Notes under the pieces: model-generated
Told to the model about the DNA's origin: nothing
What the model saw: only the letters and a program-made list of their open reading frames with translations
Databases searched by the model: none
Translations under genes and position numbers: made by a program
Assembly (NCBI GenBank): GCA_039613835.1
Contig: CP154827.1
Coordinates: forward strand, 1,528,001-1,592,000
Reading direction: 5' to 3'
Length of the DNA stretch: 64,000 nt
DNA from: Acetobacteraceae bacterium
Lineage (GTDB): Bacteria; Pseudomonadota; Alphaproteobacteria; Acetobacterales; Acetobacteraceae
Shown: piece after piece, positions 1 through 8,205 of the stretch
How positions within the stretch are numbered: position 1 is the first letter of the stretch
Layout of the letters: each line of letters starts with the position of its first letter

Positions 1-356
1 GACTGACGACCCTCGCCCGCAGGCGCCCTACCCGCCATGCTGTTGATGCGCTCCAGAAGTTGGGGAATCAGATATTGCATCTCGACCGCGGCAGGCCCGG
101 CACAGGCGATTGTCAATGTGCCGCCCGACAATTTACGCGGCGTTGACATACGCGCCAGAGCGGGCCCAACAATATGCGGCCAATCGAGGATAATCTGCAC
201 GGCAAGGCTGGGTCGGCGTTTCAGGGCAGGGCGGGCGACAGGGTCGATCAAAGCGCCAAGCGCTCTCATCCCGAAAAAGCGCCGTGCCTCTTTTTCCGGC
301 TGTGTTGACCCGGGACGGGTCGTCCCGGACTTGCGCGCTGTGTCGGATTTCTTCAT
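1..356 (-). CDS. DciA-like (DUF721) protein, partial at window edge
   Basis: Reading the minus strand from an ATG at 356 gives an open frame of 118 codons that runs off the left edge with no stop. The translation has a basic N-terminus (MKKSDTARKSG), then RRFFGMRALGALIDP, then IILDWPHIVGPALAR and KLSGGTLTIACAGPAAVEMQ, ending in IPQLLERINSMAG. This is the layout of the DUF721/DciA family (loader of the replicative helicase in bacteria lacking DnaC). The assignment is by family pattern and the C-terminus is not visible. It is divergent from mutY, with only 9 bases between the two start codons. Confidence 0.72.
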   Translation of the reverse strand, partial: MKKSDTARKSGTTRPGSTQPEKEARRFFGMRALGALIDPVARPALKRRPSLAVQIILDWPHIVGPALARMSTPRKLSGGTLTIACAGPAAVEMQYLIPQLLERINSMAGRAPAGEGRQ

Positions 357-365
357 ATCGCTCGT

Positions 366-1454
366 GTGACCTTCTCTGCTGTCTCACTGCTGCTCTGGTA
401 TGATCATCACCGTCGCATCATGCCGTGGCGCGCCCTACCGGGGCAGAAGCCGGACCCCTATCACGTCTGGCTGAGCGAAATTATGCTGCAGCAAACGACG
501 GTGGTAACGGTACATGTTTATTTTCTGAGGTTTATCGCGCGTTTCCCTTCGGTTCAAGCTTTGGCCGCGGCACCCCAGCATGATGTCCTGGCAGCCTGGG
601 CCGGGCTTGGCTATTACAGCAGGGCGCGCAACCTGCATCTTTGCGCGCGTGAACTGGCGGCGCGCAGCGCTTTCCCCCAAACCGTCCCGGCATTGGAAGC
701 CTTGCCGGGCATTGGGCCTTATACGGCGCGAGCCATCGCGTCCATCGCATTTGATGTGCCGGTCATCCCGGTTGACGGCAATGTTGAGCGCGTCACATCG
801 CGGCTCTTCGCCTCCGACACACCGCTCCCCACCGAGAAGAAGCACCTTGCCACCCTTGCCGCGACATTAAATGACGACCCGCCTGCGCAGGCGCGAGCGT
901 CTGATTTCGCGCAGGCTTTGTTCGATCTGGGCGCGACGATCTGCACGCCGCGACGCCCGAAATGCATGTTATGCCCGTGGCAAAAAGACTGTGCTGCGCA
1001 CCGAGAAGGCAAAGAGGAGTCCTACCCGGTTAAAACACCTAAAAAGCAACGTCCCGACAGTTATGGCACGGCATTGATCATCCGCGGACCGGGCCCTTCT
1101 GTTCTTCTACGAAAACGGCCTGAAAAAGGGCTCCTCGCGGCGATGATGGCACTTCCCGGGAGTGACTGGGTTTCCGTTTCCGCGCCGCCTGACATCCCGC
1201 AGAAAAATGCGTCCGCCAGAACATGGATGTATCTCGGGCGGGTCAAACATGTATTTACTCATCTGACCCTTTATCTTGACGTGTACGAAGTGGAAGTCAC
1301 CTCATGGACGACCGCGAGATCATCGCGCCTCGCGCCCCTCTTGGTGCCGGAGATGATTGCCGATGCGGTGGCGTGCGCGATAAAGGATCTTCCTGATCAG
1401 GCCCTTCCGAGCCTGATGCGGAAATGCCTGGCTTTGGCTAAACTGCCAGCTTGA
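366..1454 (+). CDS. mutY: A/G-specific adenine glycosylase MutY
   Basis: Removes adenine mispaired with 8-oxoguanine in base excision repair. Visible marks: MPWR near the N-terminus, the catalytic Glu in LSEIMLQQT, a helix-hairpin-helix LPGIGPYTARAIA, the catalytic Asp in PVDGNVERV, and an iron-sulfur cluster signature of four Cys spaced C-X6-C-X2-C-X5-C (starting TICTPRRPKC). A C-terminal NUDIX-like domain begins near residue 235 (YGTALIIRGP). At 362 residues it has normal length. The start is a GTG. No good ribosome binding site precedes it, because the opposite-strand DciA-like gene begins 9 bases away. A start a few codons away is possible, but the conserved LLLWYDHHRR argues for this one. 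Confidence 0.95.
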   Translation: MTFSAVSLLLWYDHHRRIMPWRALPGQKPDPYHVWLSEIMLQQTTVVTVHVYFLRFIARFPSVQALAAAPQHDVLAAWAGLGYYSRARNLHLCARELAARSAFPQTVPALEALPGIGPYTARAIASIAFDVPVIPVDGNVERVTSRLFASDTPLPTEKKHLATLAATLNDDPPAQARASDFAQALFDLGATICTPRRPKCMLCPWQKDCAAHREGKEESYPVKTPKKQRPDSYGTALIIRGPGPSVLLRKRPEKGLLAAMMALPGSDWVSVSAPPDIPQKNASARTWMYLGRVKHVFTHLTLYLDVYEVEVTSWTTARSSRLAPLLVPEMIADAVACAIKDLPDQALPSLMRKCLALAKLPA

Positions 1455-1573
1455 GCCGGAAGATGGCTTGCGTTATCCAAAGCAACATCAAGAATTGAAT
1501 CGCCGATATTGTTTGGACCGCCCGCCGGGCCGACGTAACCGCCTGTTATCAGGCGGATGGTAAAGGGACGATC

Positions 1574-2211
1574 ATGCAGAATCTCGGCTTTTCCCTCCGA
1601 CGTTACTGGCTGCTCGATTATTTTGGCCGTTTTGTTGATCTCGATCTTTTGCGGGATCATCTCAACACAATTAACCCCGCGCTAGGGCGCGTTCCGGGTA
1701 TTTTTATGCGCGCGCCGAACCTATGCCCGAGAGATTTGAGGCGATGCTCGAGAAAGCCGTGTCCTTGCCCATGCCGCTGCCAAAAATGAAAGTGCAGATT
1801 TCATCCGGTAATCTGGCAACATTTCTGTCGCATGATGGCGCGCACCCGCGATATATGCGCAGCACGCCTGATTTCCACATCCATATGGATGCAGAGCACC
1901 CGAGTGAATGGGAACATTTCTCGCTTCTGACAGACGGCTTCCTGCGCGCCTGCGCCACTTTGATGCATGGTGACAGGATAATCATCGCTTCCGAGGCCGG
2001 GGAGGAACTTGGCCCCATGCGCCTGACAGAGGGGCATCAGATCCTGATCGGGCCACATGCCTACCCGATACGCGATAATATGGAAGTCATCGAATCATTC
2101 GACGCATCCCTTCCCCTCCGAGAGCCGATCCCACTTGATTTGGTTTCGGACGAAGAGATGCACACAGTCATCGTCTTCGCAAAACAGACCGTGCAGAGCG
2201 CAACGCCCTGA
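1574..2211 (+). pseudogene. Unrecognised gene split by a one-base frameshift
   Basis: Two open frames join into one plausible protein. The first starts at ATG 1574, after a ribosome binding site (aaaggga), with MQNLGFSLRRYWLLDYFG. The second carries YFYARAEPMPERFEAML and runs to the stop at 2211. Restoring one G in the GGG run at about 1696-1698 fuses them without a gap into a protein of about 212 residues. The second part contains PDFHIHMDAEHPSEWEHFS and ends in VIVFAKQTVQSATP. I do not recognise a family. No signal peptide or membrane segment is seen. The downstream piece could be made alone from ATG 1723, but that start has no ribosome binding site. Confidence 0.5.
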
Positions 2212-2213
2212 GG

Positions 2214-3336
2214 TCACAGATCTTCGAAGGCTTTCATGGCGCGGGCGCGCCCTTCCTTGATGTCAATGCACGGCTTTGAGTAATCTTTCCCCAATGTGAT
2301 CTGCGCTTCCTTGAGGACATCTTCCGGCGCATCCCAGGGATGCTGGACGTACGCATTCGGAAGTTTTGCGATCTCAGGCACTAAATGGCGGACATAATCA
2401 CCCTGACCGTCAAATTTTTCGCCCTGAAGGGCCGGGTTGAGGATGCGGAAATAAGGCGCCGCGTCGATCCCTGAACCTGCAACCCATTGCCAATTCATCG
2501 CATTTGAGGCCGCGTCCGCATCGACTAGCGTATCCCAGAACCACGTCTCCCCCTCCTGCCATTTTGTCAGCAGATGTTTGGTGAGAAGGAGCCGACAATC
2601 ATCCGCACGCGATTATGCATCCAGCCTGTCTGCCATAATTGGCGCATGCCCGCATCGATAATGGGTATGCCCGTCTGGCCCTTCTGCCAGAGGCGGATCA
2701 TTTTCGGCTCATGCCGCCACGCCATGTGATTGAATTGGGGGGCAGATTTGCCGTCGTCATATCGGGGCTATGGAGCAGATTATAAATGGCGAAGTCCCGC
2801 CAGGCGATTTCTGACTGAAAGCGCGCCTTCCCCCGATTGCGTTTATCCGCAATGGCGCGCCAAAAGGCTGAAAACACCTTGAAAGCCTGCCCCGCGCCAT
2901 TTTTAATATTTTCAGGCGGGCAGAGAACCGCCGCGTGATATTGATGAAATCCGATATCGTCCCGCCCGAGCGCCTTACCGATGGACGCATCGATATCGCG
3001 CTCCGCCGGGCCGTAACGATAATGCGCATAGACGTCCGAAATTTCAAAATGGCGTGCAAGATGCGGCACGATCTCCCGCGCATCTCCTTCAACGATCAGC
3101 AAGTCGCCATGGTGTTGACGGAGCGAAGCGCGCAGTGACGCAATCGCATCATGCAGCCACCAGCGCGCCGCCCCGCCCATCGGACGGATTTTCGAGCCTT
3201 TATCCAGCATGAGGAGGCAGATAATGTCGCGTTTATCTTTGCAGGCTTTACTGAGCGCCGGGTGGTCGGCGAGACGAAGATCATCCCGGAAAAGCACCAT
3301 GGATCTAGCCAAATTTGCGTTCCTCCAAGGGGGCAT
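2214..3336 (-). pseudogene. phrB: Deoxyribodipyrimidine photolyase, two frameshifts
   Basis: Light-dependent repair of pyrimidine dimers. The N-terminal half is typical of the photolyase/cryptochrome family (VLFRDDLRLADHPAL, then KVFSAFWRAI). The C-terminal half holds the FAD-binding signatures GQTGIPIIDAGMRQLWQ, TGWMHNRVRMIVGSF, NAMNWQWVAGSGIDAAPYF and NPALQGEKFD. The two halves lie in different frames. One base is missing from the G run at 2737-2742 (restoring it gives NLPPQFNHMAWRHEPKM), and a second is missing at about 2585-2589 (restoring it gives GSFLTKHLL). Every domain is otherwise present, so the damage is recent or is sequence error. The start may be ATG 3336 or ATG 3300 (MVLFRDDLRL); neither has a clear ribosome binding site. 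Confidence 0.85.
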
Positions 3337-3490
3337 ATGACGGTGCGACGACGCTTGACGGATTTCCGCGTCCCCCGCGACGCCCCTGCCAAGCGAATTA
3401 TGACCAGTGGGCACAGATTTTTGAACCTGAAAAAGTAACTCCTGACATCATAAAACATTTTTTATGTCTGGTTATTTACGGAGAAACTTC

Positions 3491-3646
3491 ATGCAAAAAC
3501 TATCAACTTCAAATATCGGTCGCGGCCTTGTTGCGACGGCCATGATTCTTGCGCTTGCTGCTTGCAATACGATTGGCGGCGCGGGACGTGATGTCAGCGC
3601 GGTTGGCAATTCTGTTTCAAGCGGTGCCAACGCCGCAAAACCCTGA
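3491..3646 (+). CDS. Entericidin-like small lipoprotein
   Basis: A 51-residue protein starting at ATG 3491, with a ggag ribosome binding site 7 bases upstream. It has a lipoprotein signal (MILALAAC, lipobox LAAC) followed by NTIGGAGRDVSAVGNSVSS, the hallmark of the entericidin A/B family. The mature part is only about 28 residues with an amphipathic helix. In enterobacteria such proteins form toxin/antidote pairs linked to stationary-phase lysis; here only one copy is present, so that role is not supported. A start 27 bases upstream is possible but lacks a binding site. Confidence 0.82.
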   Translation: MQKLSTSNIGRGLVATAMILALAACNTIGGAGRDVSAVGNSVSSGANAAKP

Positions 3647-3791
3647 TCTACGGCCCCCGCCCTTTTTTGAGGGCTGAAGGCTGTTAAACAGGGGTTTATC
3701 ACGGCCCGAGAGCATCTTCTGTGTTCGGGCTGGTTCGCGTCGATAGTTTATCCCGCCCACAAGGCGGAAAATCTTTTCCGATGCGAAAAGG

Positions 3792-3816
3792 GCGGGGCAC
3801 GTAAGTCCTGCCCCGC
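3792..3816. repeat. GC-rich inverted repeat
   Basis: gcggggca and tgccccgc (8 of 8 pairs) flank a 9-base loop. No T-tract follows. The arm shares its core with the palindrome at 42705-42742 (CCTGCCCCGC / GCGGGGCA), so both may belong to one intergenic palindrome family. Confidence 0.5.
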
Positions 3817-3927
3817 GGAAGCGCCCCTCCATCAGGGAATCGCGATCTCGTCCCCCGTCATTTTCCGATCGGCAAAATGTGAGAAGCGCGTCGCAGTCCT
3901 TGCAAGGCGGCGCAGGATCCCGTCGTC

Positions 3928-4129
3928 AAAATCTCGCGCTGTGCGAAGTTTTGCTTTTTAGAAGGGGTAAACTCTCCGCCACGAATACGTGCGATCCCCC
4001 ACCAGATGAATAAGTTTCCGCTGCCTGTCATTGTTCCCATTGACAAAAGTGAAACAAGGGGTGCGGGGTGGTCCTTGTAAAACCCCGCACGAAGCCTTAA
4101 TTAAAATCTCGCGCTATGCGAAGTTATGC
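3928..4129. repeat. 27-base direct repeat, two copies
   Basis: Copies at 3928-3954 and 4103-4129 share aaaatctcgcgct-R-tgcgaagtt-W-tgc, with two mismatches over 27 bases. They are 175 bases apart, and the second sits 12 bases before the FMN riboswitch. The sequence after the first copy loosely resembles the start of the riboswitch (a G-rich run, then cgccacgaatacgtgcg), which suggests an old duplication of the rib leader. That last point is inference. Confidence 0.55.
4061..4090. terminator. Inverted repeat, possible terminator
   Basis: gtgcggggt and accccgcac (9 of 9 pairs) enclose a 12-base loop. What follows is A/T-rich (gaagccttaatt) but is not a clean T-tract, so termination is only possible. 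It lies between the entericidin-like gene and the rib promoter region. Confidence 0.35.
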
Positions 4130-4140
4130 GCAAAATTTTG

Positions 4141-4274
4141 TTCTCGGGGCGGGGTGAAGTTCCCAACCGGCGGTAGGTGCATCACGCACAAGCCCGCCAG
4201 CGCCTGGGTCCGCCCAGGGTCAAGCAGATCCGGTCAAATTCCGGAGCCGACGGTTAAAGTCCGGATGTGAGAGA
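4141..4274 (+). promoter_or_regulatory. FMN riboswitch (RFN element)
   Basis: Conserved RFN pieces occur in order: ggggtgaagttccc, aaccggcggt, the small stem gtgcatcacgcac, agcccgc, an apical hairpin ctgggtccgcccag, then tcaaattccggagccgacgg and a closing agtccggatgtgagaga. The outer stem can form from ttctc (4141) with gagaa (4270). It lies 95 bases before ribD, the classic position. Bound FMN should repress the operon. Downstream, GCCCTT at 4314-4319 can pair with the ribD Shine-Dalgarno (AAGGGC, 4357-4362). AAGGGG at 4281-4286 can compete for the same bases. A T6 run at 4325 also leaves room for a terminator. The aptamer is certain; the switching mode is inferred. Confidence 0.95.
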
Positions 4275-4368
4275 ATACGCAAGGGGAAGCCGCGTCCGGC
4301 GTTGAGGATGACTGCCCTTTCGTTTTTTCGCCCTGCAGAATAAATTTCTGTGTTTGAAGGGCTTAATT

Positions 4369-5451
4369 ATGACCGAACAACATAATATGGCCGCGCCAGC
4401 GCATGGCGCCTCGTCTGATGACGCGCCATTGGCATTAGGGGCCATTGCCGACGCATTTGACGCGGCGATCACGGAAGCGGCGCGCTTCATGGGGGCAACG
4501 GCACCCAACCCCCCGGTAGGGTGCGCCCTCCTTGACCGCCAGGGACAGATCCTCGCCATCGCCGCGCATCAACAGGCAGGCCAGGCACATGCGGAGCGGA
4601 AAGCTCTGGATCTCGCCCGTGCAAGTGGCAAATTTGAGAAGATTCACACGGCCATTGTCACCCTGGAACCATGTAATCACTTCGGTCACACCCCCCCTTG
4701 CGCCAAAGCCCTCCTTGCCAGCCCCGTCAACCATGTGTGGATCGGCGCGGAGGACCCGAATGCGCTGGCGCGCGGCGGTGCCGACGCGTTACGCGCCGCG
4801 CCGAACGGCATAAATGTGCGTTTCGCGCGGGAGGAACCAACGCTTGCTCCGCAGGCTTCGCGCGCCATCGCCTTGTCAGCGCCATTCTCAAAGGTGCAGC
4901 GGGCGGGCAGGTGCTTCATCACCATCAAACAGGCCCTTGACCATGTCGGGTTCATGCGCCCGCCACCGGGCCAGAAGACGTTTACATCCCCGTCATCCCT
5001 CACTTTGGCCCATTATCTGCGCCGCGCGACCGACGCCATCATCACCGGCGCCGGGACGATCCTGAGCGATAAGCCGCTTTTTACCGTGCGGCATGTCCCG
5101 GATCATCCGATGCGGCGACGTATCCTCGCAATTTGCGATCGGCGTGGGGTTATCGGGCCGGATATTCGTGAGTTCTATGAGCAGCATGGTTTTGAGACAT
5201 GGGTGAGCCATGACCTCACTGAACTCCCCGCGCAGCTGGCAAAAGCCGGCGCCTTATGGGCGCTGGTTGAGGGCGGCCCCCGCCTCACAACGGCCTGCGA
5301 GTCCCTCAATTTGTGGGACGAGTGGTTGACAATCCGCACCGCGCCAGGCCGGGAGGATGAGGTGCATCTTCGCGCTCCTGATGCGTCTCCGACCGCCCTG
5401 CTTCCACCTTTCTTCGCCCCATCAACAGTCGCGCCAGCACAGTCACCTTAA
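4369..5451 (+). CDS. ribD: Bifunctional pyrimidine deaminase/reductase RibD
   Basis: Carries out the second and third steps of riboflavin synthesis: deamination, then NADPH-dependent reduction of the ribosyl side chain. The N-terminal deaminase shows the zinc motifs HAERKALDLA and PCNHFGHTPPC. The reductase domain follows from about residue 175 (RCFITIKQALD, ATDAIITGAGTILSDKP, WALVEGGPRL). ATG 4369 is chosen because gaaggg lies 8 bases upstream; a TTG at 4354 in frame is unlikely. It is the first gene after the FMN riboswitch and sits 11 bases before ribE. At 360 residues it has normal length. Confidence 0.95.
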   Translation: MTEQHNMAAPAHGASSDDAPLALGAIADAFDAAITEAARFMGATAPNPPVGCALLDRQGQILAIAAHQQAGQAHAERKALDLARASGKFEKIHTAIVTLEPCNHFGHTPPCAKALLASPVNHVWIGAEDPNALARGGADALRAAPNGINVRFAREEPTLAPQASRAIALSAPFSKVQRAGRCFITIKQALDHVGFMRPPPGQKTFTSPSSLTLAHYLRRATDAIITGAGTILSDKPLFTVRHVPDHPMRRRILAICDRRGVIGPDIREFYEQHGFETWVSHDLTELPAQLAKAGALWALVEGGPRLTTACESLNLWDEWLTIRTAPGREDEVHLRAPDASPTALLPPFFAPSTVAPAQSP

Positions 5452-5462
5452 AGGCACAATTT

Positions 5463-6074
5463 ATGTTTTCCGGTATCATCGAAAATCTTGGCTCTATTCT
5501 ATCTGTCACGCCCAAACCGGACGCCCGGATTTTTACCATTGAGACGGGCTTTTCCGATCTCAGTCTCGGTGAAAGCGTCGCCGTGAATGGTGTCTGCCTG
5601 ACGGTAACAGCGTTTCAACCTGATGGTCGGGCGACGTTTTTCGTCAGCACGGAAACGCTGTCACGCTCAGCGCTTGGAGCGGTGATGCAGGGCCATAAAG
5701 TCAATCTTGAGCGCGCCTGCACGCCAACAACGCGTCTTTCCGGCCATATTGTGCAAGGGCATGTCGATGCGGTCGGTCACATCACCAGACTGGATCAAAA
5801 TGGCGACGTCTATGATCTGCGAGTCAGCATTCCTGAATCATTGCGCCGTTATGTGGTGGAAAAAGGCTCGATCGCACTGGATGGTATCAGCCTGACTGTC
5901 AATCAGGTCGGGAAGGGCCCTCAGGACACGGCCGAGATGGCCCTGATGATCATCCCTCATACCTGGCAGCACACGGCCCTCTCGGGAAAGCAGGTCGGAG
6001 ACGCGCTGAATATCGAGGTGGATATCCTCGCGAAATATATTGAGTCGCTCACGCGCCATGAGGTGAAATCGTGA
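5463..6074 (+). CDS. ribE: Riboflavin synthase alpha chain
   Basis: Condenses two molecules of 6,7-dimethyl-8-ribityllumazine into riboflavin. It has the canonical start [12 protein letters not shown] and two lumazine-binding repeats: the first with [13 protein letters not shown], the second beginning [12 protein letters not shown] and containing [13 protein letters not shown]. It ends with an ILAKYIESL motif. At 203 residues it has normal length. Its stop overlaps the ribBA start by four bases (gtga), which suggests translational coupling. Some groups call this gene ribC. Confidence 0.95.
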   Translation: MFSGIIENLGSILSVTPKPDARIFTIETGFSDLSLGESVAVNGVCLTVTAFQPDGRATFFVSTETLSRSALGAVMQGHKVNLERACTPTTRLSGHIVQGHVDAVGHITRLDQNGDVYDLRVSIPESLRRYVVEKGSIALDGISLTVNQVGKGPQDTAEMALMIIPHTWQHTALSGKQVGDALNIEVDILAKYIESLTRHEVKS

Positions 6075-7429
6075 GCAATCGCGCGATCACCCCGCCGGGC
6101 CGGAAGATGGTGCCCCTCCCGCCTGCTCTCGCAGCGTCACTGAAGGCTTTTCGGGAGGGTCGTCCCGTCATCATGGTGGATGACGCCTTGCGGGAGAATG
6201 AGGGCGACCTTGTCATCGCCGCAGAATTCGCCAATGCGGAGGCGATTAATTTCATGGCACTCCATGGTCGAGGGCTGATCTGCCTTGCATTGGAAGAGGC
6301 GCAGATCCGCCATCTCGACCTCCCCATGATGCCGCGTCGCGGGCATGACCCGCGCGGCACCGCTTTCACCGTCAGTATCGAAGCGACAAATGGTATCACG
6401 ACCGGGATTTCAGCCGCGGACCGCGCACGCACGATTCAGCTTGCCGCCGCGCCGGGTACGAAGCCGGCGGAGATCAGCACACCTGGCCATGTTTTCCCCC
6501 TGCGTGCCCATCCCGGTGGGTGCGTTGCCCGACCCGGACATACAGAGGGCGCGATTGACTTGGCCCGCCTCGCCGGACTGAACCCCGCCGCCGTTATTTG
6601 TGAAATCATTGATGAAGATGGCACAATGGCGCGCCTGCCTTCATTGAAGAAGTTCAGTGAAACCCATCATATCCCCCTCATTGCCATTGCTGACCTCATT
6701 GCCTGGTGTGAGGTAAATGGGCGGGATGCCGTCGCATCCGCACCGCGTTCATCATCGTCCGAGCGGGAAGCAGCGTCGCCCGTCACGATAATCGCTGACG
6801 CGGCGCTGCCAAGCGCTTTCGGCGGGACGGATCTGAAAGTCAAAGCCTTCCGCGCCGATGACGGGCAGGAACATCTCGCTCTGATCAAAGGTGATCTGCA
6901 GAAAGCCGGATGCCTGGTGCGTATCCACTCTGAATGCGTCACAGGCGATGCGCTCGGCTCCCTCCGATGTGATTGCGGTCCCCAATTAAGGGAGGCGCTG
7001 GCACGCATCCGGGATGCCGAACATGGCGTGCTGATTTATCTTCGGGGGCAGGAAGGGCGCGGGATCGGCCTTGCCAATAAGATCCGCGCCTATGCCTTGC
7101 AGGATGAGGGCGTTGATACGCTGGATGCGAACCTCCGCCTCGGCCTGCCCGTCGATTCACGAAATTGGGAAATCGCGGCGGCCATCCTGAAGACACTCGG
7201 CGTGCATGACATTACCCTGATGACAAATAACCCGGCAAAACGTGATGGTTTGACCGTGCTGGGCATTTCAGTCGCCAGGATTGATCAGCTCATGGTCGGG
7301 CTTAACCCGTTCAACCGCGATTACCTCACAACAAAACGCACCCGCATGGGGCATGCGCTCGATACGGCACCTGAACGCTTTTTGAGGGATGTCTCAACCG
7401 AGATATGGGCGCGACATCGTCAGGATTGA
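6071..7429 (+). CDS. ribBA: Fused DHBP synthase / GTP cyclohydrolase II RibBA
   Basis: Supplies both riboflavin precursors. The N-terminal DHBP synthase has [33 protein letters not shown] segments, [15 protein letters not shown] and [15 protein letters not shown]. The GTP cyclohydrolase II domain, from about residue 240, keeps the zinc cysteines in [17 protein letters not shown] and the active-site [10 protein letters not shown], then [11 protein letters not shown]. Both halves look catalytically complete. A GTG start overlaps the ribE stop. At 452 residues it is slightly longer than average, with a short basic N-terminal tail (GRKMVPLPP). Confidence 0.94.
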   Translation: MSNRAITPPGRKMVPLPPALAASLKAFREGRPVIMVDDALRENEGDLVIAAEFANAEAINFMALHGRGLICLALEEAQIRHLDLPMMPRRGHDPRGTAFTVSIEATNGITTGISAADRARTIQLAAAPGTKPAEISTPGHVFPLRAHPGGCVARPGHTEGAIDLARLAGLNPAAVICEIIDEDGTMARLPSLKKFSETHHIPLIAIADLIAWCEVNGRDAVASAPRSSSSEREAASPVTIIADAALPSAFGGTDLKVKAFRADDGQEHLALIKGDLQKAGCLVRIHSECVTGDALGSLRCDCGPQLREALARIRDAEHGVLIYLRGQEGRGIGLANKIRAYALQDEGVDTLDANLRLGLPVDSRNWEIAAAILKTLGVHDITLMTNNPAKRDGLTVLGISVARIDQLMVGLNPFNRDYLTTKRTRMGHALDTAPERFLRDVSTEIWARHRQD

Positions 7430-7499
7430 AGGACGTCAGAACGCGTCGCACGCAAAGTGAGATGAACGGAACTTCAAAGCTTTCAAGAGGAGACTAAAC

Positions 7500-7979
7500 A
7501 TGGCCACACACATCCCCCAACCGCCCGACTTAACATTCGAAACGCCCCCGCGCCTCGCAATATTGGTGAGCCGCTTCAATACGGAAGTGACGGGTGGTCT
7601 GCGCGAGGGTGCCGTGACATGCCTTGCCGAGCGTAATATTCACAATGTCGATATTTACGACGCACCAGGGGCGTTCGAATTGCCGATCATGGCGCAGGCC
7701 CTTGCACGTCAGGCGCAATATGATGGAGTGATCTGCCTCGGATGCGTCATTAAAGGCGATACGGCGCATTTCGAGTTCATCAGCCTCGGCACCACGATCG
7801 GGATCATGAACGCGCAACTCGCCACTGGAAAGCCCATCTCCTTCGGTGTCCTAACAACCTATCATAATGACCAGGCCGTCTCCCGGTCACGCGACGACAT
7901 CCATAATAAAGGACGGGAAGCAGCGGCAGCCTGTCTGGAGACGATCGCCTTCCTCCGCCAACAATCGGAAAATACGTGA
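7500..7979 (+). CDS. ribH: Lumazine synthase RibH
   Basis: Joins the RibD product to DHBP to make 6,7-dimethyl-8-ribityllumazine, usually as a 60-mer or pentamer. Visible motifs: ILVSRFN at the N-terminus, PGAFELPIMAQ, GCVIKGDTAHFEFI with the active-site His, and a C-terminal NKGREAAAACLE. A strong agaggag ribosome binding site precedes ATG 7500. It is the last gene of the riboflavin operon. nusB, which often follows ribH in alphaproteobacteria, is not next to it. At 159 residues it has normal length. Confidence 0.94.
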   Translation: MATHIPQPPDLTFETPPRLAILVSRFNTEVTGGLREGAVTCLAERNIHNVDIYDAPGAFELPIMAQALARQAQYDGVICLGCVIKGDTAHFEFISLGTTIGIMNAQLATGKPISFGVLTTYHNDQAVSRSRDDIHNKGREAAAACLETIAFLRQQSENT

Positions 7980-8205
7980 TCGACACGCCGTGCGAGGGCG
8001 GGAGAACTTCGCTTTCGGCATAATGCTCTGATTTGACGTTTATTCAAAGCTCATGTGATATCGCGTGGCAACGCGATGTCATGCGTTGACGTAGCGGGCC
8101 CGTATCGCGCGTTCCTCCAGGATAGGTTGACGCGACAGGCTTGCCATATTGTTCCACCGCCGCACATCGCCTCGCGCGGCGCATAAGAGATAGGAATTTC
8201 CGTCC

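Larger units (their letters stand above)
3647..4140 (+). other. 494-base leader region before the riboflavin operon
   Basis: No convincing coding sequence; the short frames here lack family features. The stretch holds two GC-rich inverted repeats (3792-3816 and 4061-4090) and a 27-base direct repeat (3928 and 4103). The second copy of the direct repeat ends just before the FMN riboswitch, so the region probably contains the rib promoter. Confidence 0.6.

Noticed and set aside
1397..1660. Minus-strand frame of 87 codons overlapping the mutY end
   Set aside because: It looks moderately protein-like (GGYVGPAGGPNN), but it overlaps mutY and the start of the next plus-strand gene, which has a better binding site.
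3858..4046. Minus-strand 62-codon frame in the rib leader
   Set aside because: No binding site or family pattern, and it spans one copy of the direct repeat.
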